In this document: positions 16,758 to 23,412 of the stretch, one piece after another | Position numbering within the stretch: the first letter of the stretch is position 1 | Layout of the letters: each line of letters starts with the position of its first letter | Source of the DNA: Rhizobium sp. Leaf453 | GTDB lineage: Bacteria; Pseudomonadota; Alphaproteobacteria; Rhizobiales; Rhizobiaceae | Assembly: GCF_001425605.1 (NCBI RefSeq) | Contig: NZ_LMRG01000023.1 | Location: 1 to 64,000 of the forward strand | Direction of reading: 5' to 3' | Length of the DNA stretch: 64,000 bases | Translations under genes and position numbers: made by a program | Notes under the pieces: generated by a model | The model's database searches: none | The model's input: the letters and a program-made list of their open reading frames with translations, nothing else | What the model was told of the DNA's origin: nothing

Positions 16758-17501
16758 TTATTGCTTGATCGCGAAGGTCACGTTGACAGTGACGTTGTAG
16801 CTGTTCTCTCCCGTCGCGATTGGTACGGCATCACCGGCATATTCCTTTGCCATGGTGCGCATCATCGGCATCGGTTCGGGCCGGGATGAGTTCTCTGAAA
16901 TCTCGACGATACGCCCGACCGAAACGCCGGCGGCCTCCGACAGCACCTTGGCCTTGGCGACAGCGTCCGTCACAGCCGATTTGCGGGCTTCGGTGATCGT
17001 TGCCTCGGGCTTGTCATTCGAAAACTGGATCGAGCCGCCCTGGTTGACGCCGAGCGTCACCGACTGGTCGATGATCTCGCCGAGCTTGGCCAGATCACGC
17101 ACGGTGATCGTCAGCGAATTGGCTACCTGGTAGCCGGTCAGCACGGCCGGGCGATTGCCGCCGTCGCTGTTGTCCGGATACTGGTATTGCGGGTTGACCG
17201 CAAAGCCCGAGGTCTGCAGGTCGCGATCGGCAATGCCGCCGCTCTTCAGCGCGTTCAGCACATCCGCCATGGCCTTGTTGTTGGCATCCAGCGCTTCCTT
17301 GGCAGTCTTTGCGTCCTTCACGACGCTGAACGACAGGATCGCCATGTCCGGCGCAATGCTGGAGCGGCCTTCGCCCGAAACGGTGATCACGGCTTCACGG
17401 GGCGTGTTGTCCTGCGCGAATGCCGAGGCGCCGGCCATACCCGCAAAAGCGGCCGCAAGAACGGCTGTCCTGAGGCTGCGGGAAAGGGATTTCGATTTCA
17501 T
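16758..17501 (-). CDS. SIMPL-domain (DUF541) periplasmic protein
   Basis: A 247-residue exported protein. A signal peptide (SLRTAVLAAAFAGMAGASAFA) is followed by the SIMPL/DUF541 domain: ITVSGEGRSSIAPDMAILSFSVV, LQTSGFAVNPQYQY, GYQVANSLTITVRDLAKLGEIID and KAKVLSEAAGVSVGRIVEI. Family members are periplasmic proteins of unclear role, some linked to oxidative stress. The gene is alone, ends at a terminator, and is the last host gene before the tRNA. Confidence 0.85.
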   Translation of the reverse strand: MKSKSLSRSLRTAVLAAAFAGMAGASAFAQDNTPREAVITVSGEGRSSIAPDMAILSFSVVKDAKTAKEALDANNKAMADVLNALKSGGIADRDLQTSGFAVNPQYQYPDNSDGGNRPAVLTGYQVANSLTITVRDLAKLGEIIDQSVTLGVNQGGSIQFSNDKPEATITEARKSAVTDAVAKAKVLSEAAGVSVGRIVEISENSSRPEPMPMMRTMAKEYAGDAVPIATGENSYNVTVNVTFAIKQ

Positions 17502-17661
17502 GGATGGGTTCTCTCCGATTGTGTTTCGTCCCTAGCTCCCTTCTTGGGCATTGATTGTGTAGGGATTACGGCGGCGTCTTGTGGGAAAAACAGTTTTCCG
17601 CTAGAGCCAGTTCCACCTGCCGTCTGCCATTGGCCGGCAGGCACCGGACATGTTCCGCGGC

Positions 17662-17737
17662 GGGCCTGTAGCTCAATGGTTAGAGCCGGCGGCTCATAAC
17701 CGCTTGGTTGGGGGTTCGAGTCCCTCCGGGCCCACCA
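17662..17737 (+). tRNA. tRNA-Ile2 with anticodon CAU (integration site)
   Basis: 76 nt with a complete cloverleaf: acceptor GGGCCTG pairing with CGGGCCC, D-arm GCTCAATGGTTAGAGC, anticodon arm GCGGCTCATAACCGC with CAT, T-arm GGGGGTTCGAGTCCCTC and encoded CCA. The anticodon arm and variable loop resemble E. coli ileX, so it is probably the lysidine-modified tRNA-Ile2 that reads AUA and not elongator Met. Its last 49 bp are repeated at 34242 and shorter pieces at 45211 and 50733, which marks it as the integration site of the island. Confidence 0.85.
17689..17737. repeat. att copy 1 (in tRNA gene)
   Basis: The 49-bp 3' part of the tRNA gene, from the anticodon stem to CCA. It is identical to 34242-34290 and marks the left end of element A. 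Confidence 0.85.
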
Positions 17738-17794
17738 TATTTACCAGGGTTTCTGGGCGATTTTATTGCCCTACGTCGATTAAATGCGAAATCC

Positions 17795-17815
17795 GGGGCA
17801 ACAATTCGGGCAACA
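17795..17815. repeat. Left end repeat of element A (possible recombinase arm site)
   Basis: Two GGGCAACA units within 21 bp, located 58 bp inside the left att copy. The same unit pair occurs at 34108-34128 near the right end. Paired subterminal repeats of this kind are what arm-type sites of tyrosine recombinases look like. Confidence 0.6.
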
Positions 17816-17823
17816 CTTCGCTG

Positions 17824-18360
17824 TCAGACATTCGCTCTGTTGAACTCGCTCATCACTCTCGCTGCCTCAATGAGCTTGCACCTCACGACATTCATGCCTG
17901 CAGAAAGCGCCTGCATCTCAGCATCAAGGTTGAGAGAATCAATTCCCATTGAAATGAGCATCGACAGGTGGGCGCATTCGTGGACGATGTCTTCAGCATC
18001 GACCAGCGTTGTTTCGCCGCGAGCAGCATCATAACGGTTTTCGAGGAAGGCGAGCGCCGCTTCGACCATGCGATCTCCTGCATCGCTGTCCTTCACGCCG
18101 CCTTCGTCTTCCGAGGCTAAGCGCAGAGCTTCAATCGCGCCGGCCATGGTGCCAGCAGGTCCCCGCCATTGGTTTAGCCTGGCGAGATGCGGGCCATAGG
18201 ACTGATCAGCGTAGAGGTTTGTGCCTACATCGTCATCGCGAGGATGGTTGAGCTCAAAGTCAGCGAGGCCGTCTCGGTACGCGCGAATCGTGTCGAAAAG
18301 TGGATCTCGAATTGATGGCATGCCTTCGGCGGCGGCCGGAACAGGTATGTTCGGCATTGA
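17824..18360 (-). CDS. Hypothetical protein with HExxH-like motif
   Basis: A 178-residue protein of unknown function. Near residue 124 it has VHECAH, which fits the HExxH zinc-protease pattern but stands in a short helix-rich context, so chance is possible. ATG 18360 follows a CAGGAG site by 7 nt. It is the leftmost gene of element A and is divergent from a small DNA-binding protein, with AT-rich repeats between the two that suggest co-regulation. Confidence 0.65.
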   Translation of the reverse strand, partial: SMPNIPVPAAAEGMPSIRDPLFDTIRAYRDGLADFELNHPRDDDVGTNLYADQSYGPHLARLNQWRGPAGTMAGAIEALRLASEDEGGVKDSDAGDRMVEAALAFLENRYDAARGETTLVDAEDIVHECAHLSMLISMGIDSLNLDAEMQALSAGMNVVRCKLIEAARVMSEFNRANV

Positions 18361-18384
18361 AGTGCTCCTGATTTGATTTCTATG

Positions 18385-18440
18385 GGTATAATTATTGCCG
18401 TAATTAACCATGTGTCAATAACTATGTACATAATTATTGC
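18385..18440. promoter_or_regulatory. Divergent promoter region with ATAATTATTGC repeats
   Basis: The 11-mer ATAATTATTGC occurs at 18388-18398 and 18430-18440, 42 bp (four helical turns) apart. On the minus strand TTGACA (18417-18412) is followed by TAATTA at an 18-bp spacing, a good sigma-70 type promoter for the 17824-18360 gene that overlaps the first repeat. The small protein at 18488 is a candidate binder. Confidence 0.5.
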
Positions 18441-18487
18441 AATGTTAAGCGCGATTGATATTCTGAGAGAAATTGGAGGCAATCATT

Positions 18488-18658
18488 ATGGGCAGACCAC
18501 CCGTTCCAACGCACCTTAAGCGCGATAAGCGTCTTGTGGTTATGCTTACCGATGACGAAAGCTTGATGCTGGCCGAAGCAGCGAAGAACGCAGGCGCGGC
18601 GTCAGTCAGCGACTGGGTGAGGGAAGTTCTGCTTGGACGTGCGGAGGGGAAGCTGTGA
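18488..18658 (+). CDS. Small ribbon-helix-helix/MobC-like protein
   Basis: A 56-residue protein (MGRPPVPTHLKRDKRLVVML...SDWVREVLLGRAEGKL). The short beta-strand RLVVMLTDDE followed by two helices with SVSDWVREVLL fits ribbon-helix-helix or MobC-like DNA-binding proteins. A good GGAGG site lies 8 nt before ATG 18488. It overlaps the next gene by GTGA, so they are translationally coupled. A decayed second copy lies at 19137-19327. Confidence 0.6.
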   Translation: MGRPPVPTHLKRDKRLVVMLTDDESLMLAEAAKNAGAASVSDWVREVLLGRAEGKL

Positions 18659-19134
18659 ACCTGGTGCCGGCATGGATACAAATTCTACAAGCGTTGATGA
18701 CGCCGCTGTTAGCAATCGTCGCTGGCTACATTGGCTACAGGCAATGGCATACCGCACACCAGAAAATTATGCTCGACCTCTTTGATCGCCGGCTCAACGT
18801 TTACTCCAACGTTCGAAGTGCCCTGACTATGATTACCAGCGAGGGGGTGACAGACCAATCCTTGGAATTACTCTTCGAAGCGGAAGATAAGGCAACCTTC
18901 CTTTTTGGCGAAGAAATTCGATCGTATTTGGTTGATCTGTGGTCATTGTGCGTAAGTCTTCCTGCAGAAGATCAAGGGGTTTTGATGAGAGCTATTGATG
19001 AGTTTTATGAGCGGGGCGCGGACCGTTTCGCTCCCTACATGCGTATGGACCAAAAGCAGGTCCGATCTCTCAGAGAATGGCTCAGCGAGCGAAATCGAAT
19101 CCGGCTCAGCTATGCCGATGAAAAGCAGAAATAG
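18655..19134 (+). CDS. Membrane-anchored hypothetical protein
   Basis: A 159-residue protein with one N-terminal membrane segment (ILQALMTPLLAIVAGYIGYRQW, about residues 9-30) and a helical cytoplasmic part (KIMLDLFDRRLNVYSNVRSAL...). Proteins of this shape recur in mobile elements and near defence genes, but no function is known. The GTG start overlaps the stop of the preceding gene and has a GGAGGGG site. Confidence 0.65.
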   Translation: MNLVPAWIQILQALMTPLLAIVAGYIGYRQWHTAHQKIMLDLFDRRLNVYSNVRSALTMITSEGVTDQSLELLFEAEDKATFLFGEEIRSYLVDLWSLCVSLPAEDQGVLMRAIDEFYERGADRFAPYMRMDQKQVRSLREWLSERNRIRLSYADEKQK

Positions 19135-19136
19135 TC

Positions 19137-19327
19137 ACGGGCCGTACAGCAGTTCCGGCGCACTTGAGGCGTGACAACGTCTCGTGGTGATGCTGACCGA
19201 CGAGGAGAATGCAATGCTCGCTAGCGCTGCAAAGTCGGCGGGCGCGGCATCGGTAAGTGTTTGGGTTCGTAAGATACATCTCAAGGCTGCGACTGACGGC
19301 GAACGACCTATCTTGAGCCCGTCCTAG
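19137..19327 (+). pseudogene. Decayed copy of the small RHH-like gene
   Basis: The sequence can be aligned with the gene at 18488: RLVVMLTDEENAMLASAAKSAGAASVSVWVRK matches its middle. The start codon has become ACG and one base is missing near 19177, shifting the frame. The tail is diverged. This points to an old tandem duplication. Confidence 0.7.
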
Positions 19328-19418
19328 CTGGCGTCAAACTGACGCACTTCACTATGGAACCATAAAAGTAACTGCGCGTTCATTGACTGTTAAGGTGACC
19401 TATCATAATGATAGGTGT

Positions 19419-19721
19419 ATGGCAGAAATCGTTCCGTTCGCGCTAACTACGAAGCAAGCTCACGAAATGATCCGTCAGCTCGCCGCTGATACGGACAATA
19501 TCGTAATTATTGAGCATGCGAAAGCGCGAGGGAGGCAGCGTAGAATCACGCGCCGCCAGATTGAACTTTGTGTGCAGCGAGGCTCGATCACCGAGGGACC
19601 ATTCCTGAACCAACACGGGAATTGGCAGGTGAACGTTTTTCGACACGCAGCGGGAGAGGAAATGACGTGCACCGTCGCAATAGAATGGGCCACTCGGCTT
19701 ATTGTTGTGACGGTATTTTGA
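19419..19721 (+). CDS. DUF4258 family protein, putative toxin
   Basis: A 100-residue protein with the DUF4258 pattern: VIIEHAKARGRQRRITRRQIELCVQRGSITEGP followed by a beta-strand core NWQVNVFRH and TCTVAIEWATRLIVVTVF. DUF4258 proteins have a RelE/ParE-like fold and pair with helix-turn-helix antitoxins. Such a gene starts 13 bp downstream, giving the toxin-first order of HigBA-like pairs. A TTG start at 19383 is possible, but ATG 19419 has an AGGTG site and fits the domain edge. Confidence 0.65.
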   Translation: MAEIVPFALTTKQAHEMIRQLAADTDNIVIIEHAKARGRQRRITRRQIELCVQRGSITEGPFLNQHGNWQVNVFRHAAGEEMTCTVAIEWATRLIVVTVF

Positions 19722-19734
19722 AAGGGCAAAAGAG

Positions 19735-20193
19735 ATGGCTTACCACTACCAAGAGAGCGGTCTCGACAACGTATGGCTCGAAAACGGCTATACAATTCAC
19801 CATACGCCTTATGGGGACGGCGTATCTATCCAGGATACTGCCGGTCTACATCGGGCGATCGGTGAATGGTTGATTGAGAGACCAATGCCACTAAACGGCG
19901 CAGAACTTCGGTTCGTTCGCCTTGAAATGGAGCTAACACAACGGGATCTCGCTGGCATCCTCGGCGCGGAAGAGCAGTCGGTGCGTCGCTGGGAGAAGCA
20001 ACGCGACAAAGCCCTGAGTGGGCCTGCAGACCGGCTTCTACGGGCGCTGTACAGCGAATATCTAAGCGGTGACGGATCCGTTCGACGCATGGTCGACCGG
20101 CTGGCATCGCTCGACCAAGTTGATCGCGTCAACGTTCGTTTCTGTGAGACTGAAAGAGGATGGGCGCCCCAAAAATGCGCCAGCGCGGCTTAG
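19735..20193 (+). CDS. Helix-turn-helix protein, putative antitoxin
   Basis: A 152-residue protein. Residues about 60-115 form an XRE-like HTH: LNGAELRFVRLEMELTQRDL, AGILGAEEQSVRRWEKQRDK. This is the layout of MqsA/HigA-type antitoxins with an N-terminal partner-binding part (YTIHHTPYGDGVSIQD). Together with the DUF4258 gene 13 bp upstream it forms a likely toxin-antitoxin or autoregulated stress module. A terminator follows. Confidence 0.7.
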   Translation: MAYHYQESGLDNVWLENGYTIHHTPYGDGVSIQDTAGLHRAIGEWLIERPMPLNGAELRFVRLEMELTQRDLAGILGAEEQSVRRWEKQRDKALSGPADRLLRALYSEYLSGDGSVRRMVDRLASLDQVDRVNVRFCETERGWAPQKCASAA

Positions 20194-20201
20194 TGCTGTC
20201 G

Positions 20202-20227
20202 AAGGCCCGATTAATTTCGGGCCTTTC
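20202..20227 (+). terminator. Rho-independent terminator
   Basis: AAGGCCCGA-TTAATT-TCGGGCCTT followed by TCT, placed just after the HTH gene. It probably also ends the leftward gene at 20263. Confidence 0.75.
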
Positions 20228-20262
20228 TATTGCAGCGACCGCCCTAAACAAACCTTTGCTGA

Positions 20263-20748
20263 TCAAGAGACTTCCTTTGGAAGACCGTCAGGCTCGTCTG
20301 CCCGCAGGTCGATGACGTAGCCAGGCGTCACGTTCACCGTGTTGTTCACCTGCACGTTCACCTGTGCTGCACCGATCGTGTGTTGCCCACGGTTCTGCCC
20401 GTCCAGATACTCAGCGGCCTTGAACTTGATGGTGTCGGTCTTGGCGTCGAGCAGTTCACCCATCGTATGCAGCGCACGGGGGCGGAGGCTGGTTCGCAGC
20501 ATTTCCATGCATTCGTTGAGGTAGGCGAGGACGTGGGGTTTCGTCAGTGCGCTACGGAGGCTGTCGTCTTTTAGCCCCGCGTTTTCCGCCGCCTCGGGCC
20601 GCTGCTTGCCCTGAAAGACCATCATTTCGACTGCTGCCTTTACGGCCGGCGACAGAACGATCTGCTTGTCCTGCCGCCTCAAAGTTGCCGCAGCGCTCTG
20701 CCCAGCTCTCGAAAGCGCCTGTGTCGTTCGTTTGCTTCGAGCTGGCAT
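20263..20748 (-). CDS. Phage-type HTH protein, possible small terminase subunit
   Basis: A 161-residue protein. The N-terminus is basic; ALKAAVEMMVF...EAAENAGLKDDSLRSALTKPHVLAYLNE looks like an HTH that recognises DNA ends or sites, and RALHTMGELLDAKTDTIKFKAAEYLDGQN is a helical segment seen in many phage small-terminase-like proteins. Assignment is tentative because no large terminase is nearby. ATG 20748 follows AGGAG by 7 nt. It is the last gene of the long leftward block of element A. Confidence 0.55.
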   Translation of the reverse strand: MPARSKRTTQALSRAGQSAAATLRRQDKQIVLSPAVKAAVEMMVFQGKQRPEAAENAGLKDDSLRSALTKPHVLAYLNECMEMLRTSLRPRALHTMGELLDAKTDTIKFKAAEYLDGQNRGQHTIGAAQVNVQVNNTVNVTPGYVIDLRADEPDGLPKEVS

Positions 20749-20758
20749 GGTAGAACTC

Positions 20759-21010
20759 CTATTTCCAGTTTTCTTCGCCATCGAGCCCGTCCGGCACGTA
20801 AGGTCCGTCGGTTCCATCGATGCCGTATCGCCGATCCAGCCAGGCTCGGACTGCCGGCCAGTAGTAGCGGTTGGCGAAAAGCGGATCCTTCATCGGAAAT
20901 CCTTCCTTATTCGCCACAGGAAGCACGCCTCTGAATTGCTCAGTAGTGAGGCCGATGCGATCGGCACATTCGGCGTCAGTGACGAACAGGATGTCTTTCT
21001 TTGCAGTCAT
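20759..21010 (-). CDS. Small phage HTH-like protein
   Basis: An 83-residue protein: ILFVTDAECADRIGLTTEQFRGVLPVANKEG, then RYYWPAVRAWLDRRYGID. The pattern resembles winged-helix/excisionase-like proteins that read a start helix and an aromatic wing. ATG 21010 is preferred over 21016 because it leaves 8 nt after GAAGGA. It is 10 bp upstream of the possible small terminase gene. Confidence 0.6.
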   Translation of the reverse strand: MTAKKDILFVTDAECADRIGLTTEQFRGVLPVANKEGFPMKDPLFANRYYWPAVRAWLDRRYGIDGTDGPYVPDGLDGEENWK

Positions 21011-21068
21011 GGCCATAGTCCTTCGATTTTAAACTCGCCCCACGTCCAGGGGACGCCGATCGATCATT

Positions 21069-21599
21069 TTAGGCGATCGCATCGAAGTCAATTTTTACCG
21101 CCGTCGCGACCTGATTTTTCAGGCGCCGTGGCCGGCGCGGGAGATCGACGAAGACGATGCCCACGCGCAGCCCGCCCAGCCACAATGGAAACACCTCCGG
21201 CCCCATACCCCGACCGTTTGGCCGGCCATAGTTTTCCAGCTTGTTCGAGTAACCTTCCTGCATCCCAGATAGGGCATCGAGCTCGATGCATGACATCTTC
21301 ATGGCGCTGCGCCGTTTGGTGAGGGCGTCGACGAATTGCTCGTAGTCGGTTACGACACCCGACACAGGCTCCATTGTCGCCAAGGTGGGCGGCATGTCCG
21401 GATCGTATCCGGCCTTCCGCATCTCCCATCGGAAAACCTCGATCTCCCGGTAATAGTACCGGCGGTTCACCATCGTCGGCTGCGGAAAGTCCAGGGCCGG
21501 ATCTGCTACCCACCGGCGGAGTGTGAATCGCGAAATTCCAAAACGCTCACTCACGTCCTGCGACGACAGGAAGCGGCCATGACGTGGCAGCTTACGCAT
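21069..21599 (-). CDS. AlpA/MerR-like HTH phage protein
   Basis: A 176-residue protein. The first 60 residues are an AlpA/MerR-type HTH (FLSSQDVSERFGISRFTLRRWVADPALDFPQPTMVNRRYYYREIEVFRWEM). The rest is unlike known domains, with a helical MKMSCIELDALSGMQEGYSNKLENYGR stretch that may be a second HTH. ATG 21599 overlaps the end of the gene upstream by 8 nt. Confidence 0.6.
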   Translation of the reverse strand: MRKLPRHGRFLSSQDVSERFGISRFTLRRWVADPALDFPQPTMVNRRYYYREIEVFRWEMRKAGYDPDMPPTLATMEPVSGVVTDYEQFVDALTKRRSAMKMSCIELDALSGMQEGYSNKLENYGRPNGRGMGPEVFPLWLGGLRVGIVFVDLPRRPRRLKNQVATAVKIDFDAIA

Positions 21600-22317
21600 G
21601 TGCGGCGTCCTCGGGAATGTTCTTGATGACATAGGCGAGGTTGGGCGTGATGTCGTTCCTGATCATGCCGTCCATTACGGCACGCTCGACCTCGACCCAT
21701 GGCTTTTCAAGTTTGATCGAATGCTGCCAGGTGATCGGTCCGAATTGCCCGTGGCCGAAATCACCGACAGTCAGGGCGCCGAATGTGGAAGACATATAGC
21801 CGCCGAGGCGGTCGCGGAGACGGGTGCGGGTCAATGGTTGCACTTCGAGATCATGTGGGCTGTATTGCAGGTGGGGCAACCTACGCAGTTCCGCCGGCTG
21901 GCGGCTGCAGAACGAAAGGCCGCGGCTATACGCCAACCGTGCTCGCTCGGATTGCGCCTCGAATTGAGCGATAGCATCGATAAGCGAGTTCATTGCCGTC
22001 TCGACCCCGCTGAGAGCGGTCAGCCGGGCCGCCTCGGTCTCCTTGATCAATTCGATTGTGGCGGCGGCTTCGGATCGGGAAGCCTGACGGGCAAGCTTGT
22101 TCCGCTGCAGCTCTTCACGTTCTTCGGCTCGCGCGATCGCCTTTTCGAATGCCGCCAACTTTTCCATCTCGACGAGGATTTCATTGTTGTGCTCGAACGT
22201 CCGTCCCTCTTCCAGGGCCTCGACCTGCGCCTGCCGCAGCGCTTCAAGCCTCGCCTTGGTTTCTCTCTGCTGGGACCGGAGTGCGGTGGACGTAATGGGG
22301 GATTTCATTGCTGGCAT
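21592..22317 (-). CDS. Coiled-coil phage protein
   Basis: A 241-residue protein. The first 140 residues are highly charged helix (LRSQQRETKARLEALRQAQVEALEEGRTFEHNNEILVEMEKL), likely a coiled coil; the last 90 are more globular (FGALTVGDFGHGQFGPITWQHSIKLEKPWVEVE). No function is known. ATG 22317 follows GGAG by 8 nt, and the stop overlaps the next gene. Confidence 0.6.
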   Translation of the reverse strand: MPAMKSPITSTALRSQQRETKARLEALRQAQVEALEEGRTFEHNNEILVEMEKLAAFEKAIARAEEREELQRNKLARQASRSEAAATIELIKETEAARLTALSGVETAMNSLIDAIAQFEAQSERARLAYSRGLSFCSRQPAELRRLPHLQYSPHDLEVQPLTRTRLRDRLGGYMSSTFGALTVGDFGHGQFGPITWQHSIKLEKPWVEVERAVMDGMIRNDITPNLAYVIKNIPEDAAHA

Positions 22318-22468
22318 TTTTGTGCTCTCCGCTTGAATTTGAGATGTTGCACGGCGTAGCACCGCGTAAGCGCGCGCACAAAGCACAGGCCCATTCCGCG
22401 ATAAAGCTATGATTTGTAATAGAAATTTCCGTGGTCAAAAGCACAGCGTTTGCATTTTGATGTGCGGA

Positions 22469-22759
22469 CTAAGCCGGCCCTCGACGGCGAGACCTGGTCA
22501 CTTTTCCGGGCGTGTTCTTGGGATAGCGAAGGCGCTGGCTTTCATCCCCAGTCCCGCCGAACATGTCTGGCTCCCGAGGTGGTGGCGGGATGTGAACGGG
22601 AACAAAAGGCCGGTCGGGGCGGCTGACATCGACCCACCGCTTGCCATCAAAGCGCATTTCAGGAAAATTGGGGAAATACTCTTCACCTCGCCCTGAGACT
22701 AAGATCGAAATCGGGCCACGAAAGAGCAGGCGCCCCGGTCTGCTTCTTTCATCCGTCAT
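22469..22759 (-). CDS. Hypothetical phage protein
   Basis: A 96-residue Pro/Arg-rich protein (SILVSGRGEEYFPNFPEMRFDGKRWVDVSRPDRP, VHIPPPPREPDMFGG). No recognised domain. The ribosome site GGAGG lies 7-9 nt before the ATG. Confidence 0.5.
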   Translation of the reverse strand: MTDERSRPGRLLFRGPISILVSGRGEEYFPNFPEMRFDGKRWVDVSRPDRPFVPVHIPPPPREPDMFGGTGDESQRLRYPKNTPGKVTRSRRRGPA

Positions 22760-22781
22760 GGGACCGCCTCCGTCGCGCTGC

Positions 22782-22976
22782 TTAGAGCAGCGACCGCGCT
22801 TTCTCGATCGCTAGGTCCAAGATGTTTCGATCCTGTACTAGGCGATTTACTGCCCCGCTGTGAACAGGGTCTCCGCCGCAGAGAACAGCATCAGCGTCAC
22901 TCTCGATTTTCGAGTTGATGTCTGCCTCGAGTTTTGCTCGCTTATCGAGCAGATCGTTCAGCTTCTCTCTGGTCAT
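22782..22976 (-). CDS. Small helical phage protein
   Basis: A 64-residue protein with two heptad-like helices (REKLNDLLDKRAKLEADINSKIES and VNRLVQDRNILDLAIEKARSLL). It may be an accessory of the tail-spike region. Function unknown. ATG 22976 (MTREK) follows GGAG by 9 nt. Confidence 0.5.
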   Translation of the reverse strand: MTREKLNDLLDKRAKLEADINSKIESDADAVLCGGDPVHSGAVNRLVQDRNILDLAIEKARSLL

Positions 22977-23018
22977 TCGACAGGGCTCCAAAGGGTTGTG
23001 GCGTTATCCTGCCGCCGA

Positions 23019-23402
23019 TCAGCCGGCAGCGGATGGCTCAATCTGTTCGACGTTCTGCATGGTGGCGAATGTGCTGACCTTGAACCGGGCTCCGCTCGAA
23101 GCGATCCAGCCGGAGATCATGTCACCAACGCCGATCGCAAGAGCCTGCTTCTGCTCATCCGAAAGCGTTGCATTATCGACGTCAAACGGCTCCGCTTCTG
23201 TGCCGAGATCTGCATTGATTTCTATGAACAGCGCCAGGACTTGATCAGCATTGGGGAACGCGAAAGGCGGCTTTTTGCCCTCCACTACCCAGAATGGCAA
23301 GGTTGGATCGGTCATGGCCTGTCCAGCGGCGACTGCGTCCGCGCGCGTTGGGTAGGGGCCGTTGTAGTGCGCTTCCGTGTGGTAGTAGAACCATCCGAAC
23401 AT
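23019..23402 (-). CDS. Hypothetical protein after the tail spike
   Basis: A 127-residue protein. The N-terminus MFGWFYYHTEAHYNGPYPTRADAVAAGQAM is an aromatic domain of the kind found in small phage proteins; the rest is mixed alpha/beta (DQVLALFIEINADLGTEAEPFDVDNATLSDEQKQALAIG). It starts 10 bp after the spike gene and could be a spike chaperone or accessory; this is inference from position only. Confidence 0.55.
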   Translation of the reverse strand: MFGWFYYHTEAHYNGPYPTRADAVAAGQAMTDPTLPFWVVEGKKPPFAFPNADQVLALFIEINADLGTEAEPFDVDNATLSDEQKQALAIGVGDMISGWIASSGARFKVSTFATMQNVEQIEPSAAG

Positions 23403-23412
23403 GGGATTTTCC

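Noticed and set aside
17969-17992. HECAH in the leftmost gene of element A as proof of a metalloprotease
   Set aside because: The HExxH pattern alone is weak; no third ligand or fold context is evident, so it is only noted.
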